Notes: generated by a model from the sequence alone, not told the origin. DNA of 39,559 bases from an uncultured Opitutia bacterium (GCA_903820035.1 CAIJFT010000322.1:1-39559), one strand, 5' to 3'; shown: positions 8,938 through 17,989, counted from the stretch's first letter. Numbers and translations are program-made.

Positions 8938-10536
8938 TCAATCCTCCGCGAAATTCGTGATTGAGGCGAGTTCCTGAGCAATGGTGCGATCGGTCGTGCA
9001 GCGGGGAATTTTGTGCTGACCACCCAACTTCTTCGCGAAGTGCATCCAGTGCTTGAAAATGCCGGGCATGACCAGCCGCACGACCGGCGGGTCGAGCACG
9101 GCGGCCGCGCGTCGAAGGTCGTACGTCTCGCTCATGCGTCGCAGCTCGGCATCCAGATGTCCTGCCATCGCCACCCCCGTGGGTGTTACCAGCGTTCCGG
9201 ACCTCAGCTCGATCCACCATTCGTGGCGTCCGGTCTGGCCCCGGCTGAAATCACGGACGGAGGTCTGGGGCGCGACGTGGAAGTTCACGATCTTCCACCC
9301 GTGCGTCGCGCAGACTGCCACGAGTGCCTGCGTGATCTCCCGTTCCGAAATGTTTTCCCCGAAGGCGTTCAGCCGCAGGTCGGTTCGGCCGACGTGCAGC
9401 AGGCGCGGCGGCTGGGTCGACGTAAACCGCACGACATCCCCCAGAACATAACGCACCAGCCCGCCGGGCGTCGTAACGAGCACCACGTAGTCGATGCCCT
9501 CGGCGACCTCGGCCAGCGGCAACGCCTTGGCGCCCAATTCCGGCAGTCGCTTTTCGTCGTAATCCTTCAGTGGGAGGAATTCAAAAAAAACCCCGGCGTC
9601 TGCCATCACCCGTAGCGACCGGCCGTTCGCCGTATCCTGCGAGCCGAGGATGCACTCCGTGGCAGCATAGACTTCGTGGAACGTGACCCCGGAACCGAAC
9701 ACGTCCCGCAGTTCATCGGCGAACGGCGCGATGGACACTCCGGTGTGCACGAAGCATTCGAGGTTGGGCCAGTGGCCCTGCAGGTTACGGATGCGGCGAT
9801 TGGGCTTAGACCAGCGGTCGCGCAGGAAGTGGGCGAGTGTCAGACCCCAGGTCGGAAGCGCCGCGATGAGCGTGATGTCCCTCGTTTCCGTCCGGGCGGC
9901 GATCGCTTCCAAACGGCTTTCCCAATCGGAGATCTTGGCCGCCGTTCCGCCGGGTTCATAAAGATGACGTTCCGCCCACTCCGGCAACGTGAGGGCGGTC
10001 ACGCCACTGATGTCGCCGGCGAACCCCGGATGGTTCGGCGCCAGTTCCGGGCGGTCCAACTTCACCAAAGTGGTGGCCGATCCGCCGAGCAGGTGGCGGC
10101 CGCGAAACGCCCCGGCGTGGCGTACGCGCACGGTGTAGTAGAGGAGCGATTCCAGCCCGGCATAGCGGAAGTGCTGGAGCAGCGCGTCGGTTACGGGAAT
10201 CAGTTTCCGCGTCCCGGCCGTTCCCGACGTGAGCGCGAAAAGATCACATCGCCCGGGCCACAGCACATCGGCTTCGCCGCGGCGCATGCGCTCGATTTGC
10301 GGAGTAAGCCCGGCGTGGGTGCTTACCGGCATGCTCGAGCGGAAATCGGAATATTTCATCCCCGGCGCGAGGCCGGCCGCGCGCCAATAGGTGGCTTTGG
10401 CCAACGGTGGTATCAGGGTCTCGAAGACCGTCTTTTGCTGGCCCGGCGCCGTCCGGGCATGCCGCAATTTCCACTCCGTAGACGCGGTCTTCAGGTTGAT
10501 CCCAAACGTATGGAAGCTTTTCGGCCAGACGGGCAT
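8938..10536 (-). CDS. GH3 auxin-responsive-promoter family protein (acyl-acid amido synthetase-like)
   Basis: The 532-aa protein resembles the GH3 branch of the adenylate-forming superfamily, whose plant members adenylate carboxylic acids and join them to amino acids. The P-loop-like ATP motif is seen as LTSGTAGTRKLIPVT near residue 110. A second conserved segment is TFHEVYAATECILGSQD near 280, and the C-terminal third contains YVLGDVVRFTS and HVGRTDLRLNAFGENISE, both usual in this family. The length fits bacterial GH3 proteins. It appears cytoplasmic, with no signal peptide. The ATG at 10536 gives a sensible N-terminus (MPVWPKSFHTFG). It is convergent with the RHS lipoprotein gene and divergent from the pseudouridine synthase gene, so it is probably its own transcript. 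The bacterial substrate is unknown; the family call is firm. Confidence 0.85.
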   Translation of the reverse strand: MPVWPKSFHTFGINLKTASTEWKLRHARTAPGQQKTVFETLIPPLAKATYWRAAGLAPGMKYSDFRSSMPVSTHAGLTPQIERMRRGEADVLWPGRCDLFALTSGTAGTRKLIPVTDALLQHFRYAGLESLLYYTVRVRHAGAFRGRHLLGGSATTLVKLDRPELAPNHPGFAGDISGVTALTLPEWAERHLYEPGGTAAKISDWESRLEAIAARTETRDITLIAALPTWGLTLAHFLRDRWSKPNRRIRNLQGHWPNLECFVHTGVSIAPFADELRDVFGSGVTFHEVYAATECILGSQDTANGRSLRVMADAGVFFEFLPLKDYDEKRLPELGAKALPLAEVAEGIDYVVLVTTPGGLVRYVLGDVVRFTSTQPPRLLHVGRTDLRLNAFGENISEREITQALVAVCATHGWKIVNFHVAPQTSVRDFSRGQTGRHEWWIELRSGTLVTPTGVAMAGHLDAELRRMSETYDLRRAAAVLDPPVVRLVMPGIFKHWMHFAKKLGGQHKIPRCTTDRTIAQELASITNFAED

Positions 10537-10665
10537 GGAGCGGCTTGAACCGACGCGGTCGGGGCAGTCGCCGCAAGCGAATTAGTGCCGGGAGTTCCGC
10601 CCCGGGCTTTATTGACGGCTACCGCTTGCGCACCCGCCGCGCTTGGCTCTCAATCGGCTCCCCGC

Positions 10666-11484
10666 ATGCCGCTTCCGCCTATTCTTTATGAGGACGATGT
10701 CCTCGTCGCCTTCGACAAACCTAGCGGCATGCTCGTGGCGCCCGACCGCTGGAACAAGCAGCGCGAGAATCTCATGGGCCTGGTCCATGACCATCCGCGC
10801 TACGGTCACGGGGTCGCTAATGTCCACCGCCTCGACGCCGACACGAGCGGGCTGCTGATCTGTGCCAAGTCCAAAATCGCGCTGGATTTCCTCACCGGCC
10901 AGTTTCAGTCCAAGACGGTGGCGAAGAAATACCACGCCTTCATCGCGGTACTGCCGGTCGACCAGGCGATGAAAGTCATGGCGCCGGTCCGTGATCCGGC
11001 CGGCGGCTTGCCAGATGCCTTCACAATCGAGCTCTCGCTGGGCGAGGACGAACGCCAGCCGGGCCGAATGCGGGTGTTCAAGGGGCGCGGGGGCAAGGAG
11101 TGTCTGACTGAGTTTCGCACGCTGGAGCGTTTCCGCGGGTCTAGCCGGATCGGGGCCAGTGCCGCGACGTACGCCTTTGTGGAATGTCATCCGCTCACCG
11201 GGCGTACGCACCAGCTGCGCGTGCATCTCGCCGCGGCCGGCGCGCCGATTCTGAACGACCCTTTTTACGGCGATCCGACTATCCTCCTGAAGCTATCTGA
11301 TTTCAAACGCGGCTACAAAGGTCGCGACGAAGAGAAGCCGCTGCTCGCCCGCCTCGGCCTGCACGCCAGTGAACTCACGGTGAAGCACCCGACCACGCGT
11401 GAGCCGATCACCATTCAGGCGCCGCTGCCGCACGAGTTTGAAGTGACCCTGAAGTACCTCCGTAAATTCGCGGTGCCGCGTTAA
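10666..11484 (+). CDS. RluA-family RNA pseudouridine synthase
   Basis: The protein isomerises specific uridines in rRNA or tRNA to pseudouridine. The signature VHRLDADTSGLLICAKSK is present near residue 50, with the catalytic Asp in HRLD. PLTGRTHQLRVHLAAAGAPI lies near residue 180, followed by NDPFYGD; all are standard RluA-family motifs. I place the start at the ATG at 10666 (MPLPPILYEDDVLVAFDKPSG, 272 aa) because the family begins there. An in-frame GTG at 10585 would add 27 low-complexity residues that look non-coding. No N-terminal S4 domain is visible, so a short RluA-type enzyme fits better than an RluD-like one. The exact RNA target cannot be told. It is divergent from the GH3 gene. 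Confidence 0.88.
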   Translation: MPLPPILYEDDVLVAFDKPSGMLVAPDRWNKQRENLMGLVHDHPRYGHGVANVHRLDADTSGLLICAKSKIALDFLTGQFQSKTVAKKYHAFIAVLPVDQAMKVMAPVRDPAGGLPDAFTIELSLGEDERQPGRMRVFKGRGGKECLTEFRTLERFRGSSRIGASAATYAFVECHPLTGRTHQLRVHLAAAGAPILNDPFYGDPTILLKLSDFKRGYKGRDEEKPLLARLGLHASELTVKHPTTREPITIQAPLPHEFEVTLKYLRKFAVPR

Positions 11485-11591
11485 AGCGTAGCCCGATGAG
11501 GGACTGGCAGGTGAGGCCCAATGTCCCCATCGGGTCGTTTCTGACGGACGACCTTCATGCCACAGCCCGCCGGGTCTTCATTGCCGCCGTG

Positions 11592-11610
11592 GTTTCAAAT
11601 CATCTGAAAC
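11592..11610. promoter_or_regulatory. Near-perfect 19-bp palindrome upstream of TonB receptor gene
   Basis: The site reads GTTTCAAATCATCTGAAAC: half-sites GTTTCA and TGAAAC flank an almost symmetric 7-base centre. It lies 90 bases before the receptor start at 11700 in a 215-base gap. This is the size and position of an operator for a dimeric regulator (LacI-like operators often have similar half-sites). The assignment is speculative. Confidence 0.3.
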
Positions 11611-11699
11611 GCCCGTTGCATCGGCTCAGCTCGGCGGGTGACTTTGGTTCCGCTGGGTTCATTTCCCCTTCCCGGCCCAACCCAGCGCGCTTCCCTCCC

Positions 11700-14480
11700 A
11701 TGTCCATGTCCTCTCGTGTGGTGTCTCCCTCCCGCATCGCGGTGCTGGCCTTTGCCAGCCTCCTCAACGGCCTATTTGCCCAATCGGCGCTGCCGGCTAA
11801 ACCCGCCGCCGCGGACGGGGAGGCGATTTTGCTCTCGCCCTTCGAGGTGCGCACCGAAGGCGACGTCGGCTACACCGCGGCCAGCGCCCTTGCTGGCGGC
11901 CGCACCGACGCCCCGCTCAAGCTCACGTCGGCGGCGATCTCGGTCATGACGAGCCAGTTTCTGGAGGACATCGGCGCGACCAACTTCCGCAGCGCGGGCG
12001 AGTGGGCGTTGAACTGGGTGCCGTTTCCCGAGAGCAACACGAGCATCGCGGGCGGCTTCAGCATCAACTACCGCAACATGGGCGCGACGTTCGCCAGCCG
12101 GAATTACTTCCTGTGGTACGTCGAGAGCGACTCCTACAACACCGAGCGCTACGAGTTTGCCCGCGGGCCCAACGGCGTGCTGTTCGGCGACGCCGGCGCC
12201 GGCGGCATCTCGACCACCTGGACGAAACGTCCGCGCTTCGACCGCGCGACCAACTCCCTGAACACGCGGGTCGACAGCTACGGCGGCTATCGCAGCTCGA
12301 TCGATCTCAACCGGCCGTTGACGAAGGGATTCGCGCTGCGTCTGAACGCGTTTCAGGAAAGTGCCCCGACCTTCCGCGACTACTCGGAAAACGACCGGCT
12401 GGGCGTGCACCTCGCCGGCAGCGTGAAGGTGACCCAACGCAATCAGTTCCGCTTCGAGGGTGAAGTCGGCACGCAGCGCCGGATCCTGTATCCGAATTAC
12501 TATTCCGACCAGGGCTCCTACTGGAACGGCGTCGCCTCCTACAACGGCGTCACCGCCCCGAGCACCAGCGGCACCGGCGTCGCCCGCATCAGCACGAGCA
12601 ACTACTTTCTTTATCTCCCGAATACGCCCAACGGCGGTCTTAATGACCACGGGCCGTTTTATCAATCAACCGGCACCGGCCTGAGTCTGCTGCCGACCGG
12701 CGACGTCCGCCGGGACATTCCGAATTCACCGCGGCTGCCGGACAAGGCGTTCAACTTCCAGCCGCCGGACTCGATCGCGCGGCTCAACTATTACACCTAC
12801 AGCGTCTACTTCGACCACCGCTTCAGCGATAACCTCTTCGTCGAGGTCGCGTTCAACCGTCTGCGCAACGACCGGCAGTCTTACGGCAACCAGAACCTGT
12901 TCAGCACCTATCGCGTCGACGTGAACACCGTGCTGCCCGGCGGCGGCTACAACCGGAATTTCGGCAAGGCCTTCACCGACGCCGAGCGCGTGCGCACCTT
13001 GCAGGGCAACCTCGTCGGCGACGTGCGGGCCCTCGCCAACTGGCGCTTCGAGCGCACCTGGATGAAGGAGAGCGTCAGCGTCATCGCCGGCTCGCGCACC
13101 GATCGGTTCGATTCGTACTCGCGCACCCTGCGGCGCGTCAACGGTACCAGCTCCAACCTCACCAACGCCGCGAACCTGTTCCGCGAGCGGCGCTATTGGG
13201 ACCAGGCCGGCTACGAACTCGGCCCGGTGCCGCAAATCCCGGGTGTGGAGCTCGACTTCATCCCCACCGCCATCAGCCACCAGCGGAAGAAGCTCGATTA
13301 CACGCAGCTCGCTTCGACCAGCCGCTTCTTCAACGACCGGCTCGCCGTGATGTTCGGCGGCCGGCGCGACGCCGTCAGTAACGTGCAGCAGACGACCTCC
13401 GGCCTCCCGGTCGTCGCGACGACGGGTCTGCCGCAGCTCGGCGCCGTGCTCGTCCCCGCCGGCAGCACCGTGCCGGTGCCGGTCGTCGGCGCGAAATCCG
13501 TCGGCGAATTCACGCCGGTCAGCCGCAACGTCGGCGCGGTCTATTTCATCCGGCCATGGCTCGGCATTTTTGCCAACTACTCCGAAACCTTCGCCGCCCC
13601 CAACAACGGCGCCAACCTCATCGACGGAGGAGCCCCGGATATTTCCCGCAGCAAGGGCAAGGACTTCGGCTTGAAGCTCGAGCTGTTCGACGGCCGCGTC
13701 GCGGGCACGATCAGCCGCTATACGTCCGAACAGCAGAACCTGCTGATCACCGGCACGCGTGCGACCGAGATCAACCGCATCTGGACCAACCTCAACCGCG
13801 TCGACCTCGCGTCGTTGTCGTATCGCGACACGCAGGATCTGACGGGCGCCGGCTATGAGTTGGAAATCACCGCGAATCCGACGCGCAGCCTCCGCGTGAC
13901 CGCCAACCTCGCGTTGCCCAGGACCTCGGCGGTCGACCTCGAGCCGGGACTTATCGGCTACATCAACGAGAACCTCAAGGCGTGGCAGGACGCCGTCGCC
14001 GGCGGTCGCGCGACGAATGCGACGCAGGTCAACACGGACATCACCACGATCCGCACCTACATCGCCTCGCTCACGCCGGGGACGCCGCTCAACAACACCT
14101 ACAAGTACACCGGCAACCTGTACGTCACCTATACGATGCCGGACGGCGTGCTGCGCAACGCGTCGGTCGGCGCCGGCGCCAACTTCCGCGGCAAGGCCAA
14201 GATCGCGAGCACGCTGAACGATCCGTACCAGTTCCTCTACGCGACGGATTATTACCTCGTCGCCGCGCACGCGACCTACCGTTACCGGATCAACCGGAAC
14301 CTCAACGCGCGCTTCCAGCTGAACATTGCCAACGTGTTCAATAGCGAGACCCTGATCGCGAACACCTATTCGACGTACCGCGTTGGTGGACTCGGAACCA
14401 ATCCGCTGCTGCAGGTCCCCGGCACGATCCGCATGCCCGAGCCACGGAAGTTCACGCTCTCGACGACGTTCGACTTCTGA
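11700..14480 (+). CDS. TonB-dependent outer-membrane receptor
   Basis: This is an outer-membrane beta-barrel with an N-terminal plug, expected to import a siderophore or carbohydrate using TonB energy. The ATG at 11700 (926 aa) directly precedes a signal peptide (VVSPSRIAVLAFASLLNGLFAQ); 68 codons of open frame upstream have no such logic. After the signal comes ILLSPFEVRTEGDVGY, a TonB-box/plug entry region common in Verrucomicrobiota receptors. The plug includes LTSAAISVMTSQFLEDIG and YEFARGPNGVLFGDAGAGG (~residues 90-180). The rest is aromatic-rich barrel strands, ending in EPRKFTLSTTFDF with the terminal Phe typical of BAM substrates. The carboxypeptidase-like domain seen in the third receptor is absent. 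Substrate unknown. It is convergent with the PQQ-dehydrogenase gene across a gap holding a palindromic repeat pair. Confidence 0.9.
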   Translation: MSMSSRVVSPSRIAVLAFASLLNGLFAQSALPAKPAAADGEAILLSPFEVRTEGDVGYTAASALAGGRTDAPLKLTSAAISVMTSQFLEDIGATNFRSAGEWALNWVPFPESNTSIAGGFSINYRNMGATFASRNYFLWYVESDSYNTERYEFARGPNGVLFGDAGAGGISTTWTKRPRFDRATNSLNTRVDSYGGYRSSIDLNRPLTKGFALRLNAFQESAPTFRDYSENDRLGVHLAGSVKVTQRNQFRFEGEVGTQRRILYPNYYSDQGSYWNGVASYNGVTAPSTSGTGVARISTSNYFLYLPNTPNGGLNDHGPFYQSTGTGLSLLPTGDVRRDIPNSPRLPDKAFNFQPPDSIARLNYYTYSVYFDHRFSDNLFVEVAFNRLRNDRQSYGNQNLFSTYRVDVNTVLPGGGYNRNFGKAFTDAERVRTLQGNLVGDVRALANWRFERTWMKESVSVIAGSRTDRFDSYSRTLRRVNGTSSNLTNAANLFRERRYWDQAGYELGPVPQIPGVELDFIPTAISHQRKKLDYTQLASTSRFFNDRLAVMFGGRRDAVSNVQQTTSGLPVVATTGLPQLGAVLVPAGSTVPVPVVGAKSVGEFTPVSRNVGAVYFIRPWLGIFANYSETFAAPNNGANLIDGGAPDISRSKGKDFGLKLELFDGRVAGTISRYTSEQQNLLITGTRATEINRIWTNLNRVDLASLSYRDTQDLTGAGYELEITANPTRSLRVTANLALPRTSAVDLEPGLIGYINENLKAWQDAVAGGRATNATQVNTDITTIRTYIASLTPGTPLNNTYKYTGNLYVTYTMPDGVLRNASVGAGANFRGKAKIASTLNDPYQFLYATDYYLVAAHATYRYRINRNLNARFQLNIANVFNSETLIANTYSTYRVGGLGTNPLLQVPGTIRMPEPRKFTLSTTFDF

Positions 14481-14637
14481 GCGCGGAGGGGTCGGGCCAA
14501 TTGCCGCGAAAAGGCACAAAGCGCCCGTCCGGCCGGCGAAAATCTTCCGCGCGCCCATGGGCGCCGTGGAAGCCGCACTCGCCCTCCGATCCTTCGGCCG
14601 TTTTGCGGCCCAAAGGTCCGGTGCCTTGGGTTGGGTT

Positions 14638-14710
14638 GTAGGCCCGGCCGGTGGCCGGGCGTTTCAAACGAGCTGCTGAACCAAATTGCCCGGCCAACGG
14701 CCGGGCCTAC
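14638..14710. repeat. REPIN-like doublet of palindromes (GTAGGCCCGGCC family)
   Basis: The left arm (14638-14660) begins GTAGGCCCGGCC and is itself a hairpin, GCCCGGCC-GGT-GGCCGGGC. The right arm (14688-14710) ends GGCCGGGCCTAC and is also a hairpin. Each arm is the reverse complement of the other over 23 bases with one mismatch, and 27 bases separate them. Two REP-like hairpins in opposite orientation form the REPIN layout. The element sits between convergent genes. Related single palindromes occur at 21099-21125 and 33579-33602. A 14-base perfect palindrome (GCGCCCATGGGCGC) lies nearby at 14551-14564. Confidence 0.75.
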
Positions 14711-14732
14711 ATGGCATACCTGCGGGCCTCTC

Positions 14733-16406
14733 TTACTTGCCGGTCACCTTGAGCTCGAGGATGCGGCCGGGCAACCAACCGACGCGGCTGCGCAGCGTCG
14801 TCGGCCGCGTGTACTCAAGCACGTAGAGCGTATCCTGACCCGCAATATGGATGTCGATCGGTCGCCCGAGCGGCGCGAGAAAGGTATGCGTCTCCGCGGT
14901 CCACCTGCCGTCGGCGCGGCGGCTCATCTTCATGCGTAGCACGTCGAACCCATGCTCCTCGTCCGGACCGGGACCGGCGAGGAAACTGCCGAGGCGGCCG
15001 ACCAGAAATTGGTTCCGCAGCGAGTCGGGCCAGCGGCCGTCGAGCCAGGTGAGGCCCGTGGGTGAGCTGTGGGCGTTGAAGGTGCTCGTGGGTTGGCCGG
15101 CCATCAGTCCGGCGGGACCGAGGTTCAGCACCGGCAGAATGAATTTCACGCCGGCCGGCCCAGCCGGGGTGTGCGGGTACCACTTGGTGTCCGCAGACGC
15201 GTCGCCGAACTGGTACGGGAAGCCGTGGTGCTCGGGCGGTTCGCCGGGGCGCGGCGGCGTGATGAAATCCATCTCCTCCGGCGCGTGGGCGTCCGGGCCG
15301 TTCGAAACCGTGAAGAGGTGCCCCTCGCCGTCCCAGTTGAAGCTGTACGCATTGCGGATGCCGCGGGAGATGATTTCGATTTTCGGCGACTCGGACTTTG
15401 GATCCAGACGCCACATCACCGCGGTGATGTCGACTTCGCCCATCTTGCCGAGGTGCGGCAGATCGCCGGCCTCGCCGGAGTCGGTGCGCGAACCGCTGCT
15501 GACGTAAAGGAGACCGTCGGGCCCGAAGCGGATGTCCGAGAGGCCGTGATTGTACGGGCCGATGCCCCACGGGTAGCTGGCGCGCAGCCATGCCCGCGGC
15601 GCGACCGGGTCGCCGTCCGCGTCGAAGGCCGTCGTGCGGAAGATGCCGGCTTCGTTCATCACGAGCGGCTCGGCCGGCACGCGTTGATTCACGGTGAACC
15701 ACAGCCGCCCTTGCGCATCGAGCACCATGCCAAGCGTCTGGAATTCGAGCGGCTTCAGGCCGACGAAGTCCCGTGGCCAGAGGATTTGTTTCAGATTCCC
15801 CGTCGCCGGATCGAAGCGCCAGACGCTGCCGTTCACGCCGAGGATGTAGAGCTTGCCGCCCTTGCCATCGCTCGCGAGGCGGCACGCGAAATCGTTGAGG
15901 CGGACAAGCTCGCGGATCGCGAAACCCGCCGGCGCGGGCGGCAGGCCGATGTAGTCTCCCGCCGCCTTTAGTTGCGCGAAGGTCTTAAATTCCGCCGTCG
16001 CACGCACGGCTGCGACGTGATCTGCGGTGAGTCTTCCGCCGGCGTTGCCCCAGGAATTGACCACAAACGTGAGCACGTCCGCCGCCTGGGCGTCGTCGAG
16101 CATGATGGGCGGCATCTGACCTTGGAAGGGTTGGCCGTTGACGACGATGTCCTCCTTCAGGCCGTTGATCACCGCGCGGATTGCACCGGAGCGGTGCTGG
16201 GCGAGCCAGTCGGAACCTGCGAGGGGCGGATAGAGTCCCTTCACGCCGTCGCCGGTGGCGCCGTGGCAGAGCGCGCAATTGGCGCCGAAGAGCACGCGCC
16301 CGCGTTCGATCGCGGGCGCCAGTTCGGCGTCGTCGGCGGCACGCAGACGCAGCGCGGATGCGAGGAGCGCCAAGGACAGCATGACGCGCAGGGTGGGAAT
16401 ACGCAT
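14733..16406 (-). CDS. Secreted cytochrome c / PQQ-type sugar dehydrogenase fusion
   Basis: This periplasmic 557-aa protein has a signal peptide (LRVMLSLALLASALRLRA), then a cytochrome c domain with haem motif CALCH (Cys44, Cys47, His48) and Met98 in GQMPPIML as likely sixth ligand. It continues (~160-557) as a six-bladed-type beta-propeller of the soluble glucose/sorbosone dehydrogenase family. Propeller landmarks are YILGVNGSVWRFDPATG, NHGLSDIRFGPDGLLYVSSG, IISRGIRNAYSFNWDGEGHL and GLTWLDGRWPDSLRNQFLVG. The family oxidises sugars or alcohols with PQQ; the fused haem would take the electrons. PQQ binding is inferred, since no ligand can be proven from sequence. The next gene in the same direction is upstream at 16556-17872, a secreted hydrolase, so a joint role in carbohydrate breakdown is likely. 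Confidence 0.85.
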   Translation of the reverse strand: MRIPTLRVMLSLALLASALRLRAADDAELAPAIERGRVLFGANCALCHGATGDGVKGLYPPLAGSDWLAQHRSGAIRAVINGLKEDIVVNGQPFQGQMPPIMLDDAQAADVLTFVVNSWGNAGGRLTADHVAAVRATAEFKTFAQLKAAGDYIGLPPAPAGFAIRELVRLNDFACRLASDGKGGKLYILGVNGSVWRFDPATGNLKQILWPRDFVGLKPLEFQTLGMVLDAQGRLWFTVNQRVPAEPLVMNEAGIFRTTAFDADGDPVAPRAWLRASYPWGIGPYNHGLSDIRFGPDGLLYVSSGSRTDSGEAGDLPHLGKMGEVDITAVMWRLDPKSESPKIEIISRGIRNAYSFNWDGEGHLFTVSNGPDAHAPEEMDFITPPRPGEPPEHHGFPYQFGDASADTKWYPHTPAGPAGVKFILPVLNLGPAGLMAGQPTSTFNAHSSPTGLTWLDGRWPDSLRNQFLVGRLGSFLAGPGPDEEHGFDVLRMKMSRRADGRWTAETHTFLAPLGRPIDIHIAGQDTLYVLEYTRPTTLRSRVGWLPGRILELKVTGK

Positions 16407-16461
16407 GGCGCGGAACCGTGGTGGCTCGTCCGGTGACGGTCAATTAGGGAACGGGGAGTAA

Positions 16462-16531
16462 GTTGAGAGCTGAGAGGTGAGGGCTGAGAGACCGACCGCC
16501 CTGGGTTCGAGTCTCTCAACCCTCAGCTCTC
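16462..16531. repeat. Imperfect inverted repeat of GAGAG type
   Basis: GAGGGCTGAGAGAC (16479-16492) pairs with GTCTCTCAACCCTC (16511-16524) at 13 of 14 positions. GAGAGCT (16465-16471) also matches the inverse of AGCTCTC (16525-16531). The repeat lies between the hydrolase and dehydrogenase genes. A similar short string, AACTGAGAGTTGAGG, appears at about 21083 just before another palindrome. Confidence 0.45.
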
Positions 16532-16555
16532 GACTCGCGCGGCGCGGCGCGTCCG

Positions 16556-17872
16556 TCACACCCACCGGTCGAGCCAATCGAACGCCTCGTCCTGCATCTG
16601 CGGTTGGAACGAGTGGGGCGCGTCGTAGAACGTGCCACGGAAACGCTCCGGGATGCCCGCCTTCGCGTAAATCCGGGTGAGCTTGTCGACCGCGCCCTGC
16701 ATGCCCGCCGGCGGATACAGCGTGTCTTGCCGGCATTGTTGCACGAGCAGCGCGCCCGGGGCATGCAGCGCGGCGACATCCGGCAGGTCGAGCGACGGGT
16801 ACAATCCCGGCACGAACACCATCCACGTGTGGCGAACGTGATTGCGGAGCTGATGCGCAAATTCCGTCATCCAGCCCGTCACGCACGCCGCCTTGATTCG
16901 CGGGTCGGCGCCGATTGCCATCGCGGTGCGGAAGCCGCCGCCCGACAGGCCGACGCAACCGATGCGGCCGCCGTCGACGTCGGGCCGGCTCTGCAGGTAG
17001 TCGATGGTGCGGCGTTCGTCCCACACGTGGATGCCCGGCCAGGTGGCGCCGGTGGCGAGGAGGGTCTTCGCGGTGTGGTGCTCGTAGAAACTGCACACGC
17101 GGTTGACCGCCGTGGTCCACTCCGCGGAGCCCGGCGGCGCCTTGCGCGCGGTATTAAACGCATCCTTCACCTCGGGAAACACCCGCGCCGCCTCGAGGTC
17201 CTCGACGCGCAGCCGGCGTTCGCCGAAATAAAAGGCATCGATCACGATCACGACGTAGCCGCGCTTCACGAGCGACTCGGTCCAGGGCCGGCCGTCGCGG
17301 CTCGTGCGGAATTCGGTGAGATGCGCGGCCTCGTCCGGCGCCGAGAGAATTTTCTCGTGGCCCCACGTATAGCGTCCGCTGTGACAATGCAGCGCGAGCA
17401 CGGCCGGCCGTTTACCCTTCGCGCCCTTCGGCACGAGCACGCGGGCGGGAATGTGATACGCGGGCGTGGCGTGGATCTTGATGACCTCGATCGTGAAATC
17501 GGCCCGCTCTTCGCGGCGGATGAGTTCGGCGGCGAGCGGCACCGGTTGCGGGTGGTAGCTCAAGCGATCGTGCAACACGGGCCGCGCGGCGGACTGCCAG
17601 GTGGCGAGATCCTTCCAGCGTGGATCCAAGAACGAGAGGCGCGGGGCGTGCTCACGCGCGAGCCATTCCATCATCGGGTGAAAATTAGGCAGGTCGGGCA
17701 GCATGGGCGGGAGTGGAGTGGGGGAGCGTGGGATGGGGGTGGTGGCGGCGTTCGCGGTGGCATCACCGACGGCGAAGGTGAGTGGTAGCGCGCCGAGTAA
17801 ACCCAGGGCCTGCCGGCGCGTCAGTTGTGACTCGGAGGATCTCTCGGGTTCGCGGGGTAGGGGCGTTTCCAC
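16556..17872 (-). CDS. Tat-exported alpha/beta hydrolase (dienelactone hydrolase / acetyl xylan esterase-like)
   Basis: The 438-aa protein starts with a twin-arginine signal (LTRRQALGLLGALPLTFAV, Arg19-Arg20) and a Pro-rich linker (~46-62) before the catalytic domain. The alpha/beta hydrolase features are RPAVLALHCHSG near 155, GCVGLSGGG with nucleophile Ser310, a probable acid Asp383 in CRQDTLYPP, and His420 in DAPHSFQPQMQ. Proteins of this kind in polysaccharide-degrading bacteria act as carbohydrate esterases or dienelactone-type hydrolases. The exact substrate cannot be told. The start ATG at 17872 is preferred because it places the RR motif about 19 residues in. It lies in the same direction as the PQQ dehydrogenase (downstream) and TonB receptor (upstream). 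A shared transcript is possible, but the gaps of 117 and 149 bases contain repeats and hairpins. Confidence 0.82.
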   Translation of the reverse strand: METPLPREPERSSESQLTRRQALGLLGALPLTFAVGDATANAATTPIPRSPTPLPPMLPDLPNFHPMMEWLAREHAPRLSFLDPRWKDLATWQSAARPVLHDRLSYHPQPVPLAAELIRREERADFTIEVIKIHATPAYHIPARVLVPKGAKGKRPAVLALHCHSGRYTWGHEKILSAPDEAAHLTEFRTSRDGRPWTESLVKRGYVVIVIDAFYFGERRLRVEDLEAARVFPEVKDAFNTARKAPPGSAEWTTAVNRVCSFYEHHTAKTLLATGATWPGIHVWDERRTIDYLQSRPDVDGGRIGCVGLSGGGFRTAMAIGADPRIKAACVTGWMTEFAHQLRNHVRHTWMVFVPGLYPSLDLPDVAALHAPGALLVQQCRQDTLYPPAGMQGAVDKLTRIYAKAGIPERFRGTFYDAPHSFQPQMQDEAFDWLDRWV

Positions 17873-17928
17873 GCGTGACTCGATGGCTCAAGTTGAGCGC
17901 CGACCCAACCGAAAAGTGCCAGGCGGTG

Positions 17929-17986
17929 CGGCCCGATGTCCTCGTCGGGCCGATTCCGATGGAGGCTGGGTTTCTCCAACCCGCCT
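17929..17986. other. Two hairpins just after the second TonB receptor gene
   Basis: CGGCCCGA (17929-17936) pairs exactly with TCGGGCCG (17945-17952). AGGC-T-GGGTT (17963-17972) pairs with AACCC-GCCT (17978-17986) with one bulged base. The second begins three bases past the receptor stop codon on the minus strand. No U-tract follows, so it may protect or slow the 3' end of the message and is not a clear terminator. Confidence 0.4.
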
Positions 17987-17989
17987 TCC

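Noticed and set aside
10585-10665. GTG start extending the pseudouridine synthase by 27 residues
   Set aside because: The added residues are low-complexity and unlike the family; the ATG at 10666 fits the conserved N-terminus.
12726-14558. Very long open frame antisense to the first TonB receptor (610 codons)
   Set aside because: A product of high GC and biased third positions; its translation is rich in Arg, Ala, Gly and Val, has no domain, and the sense strand has a clear receptor.
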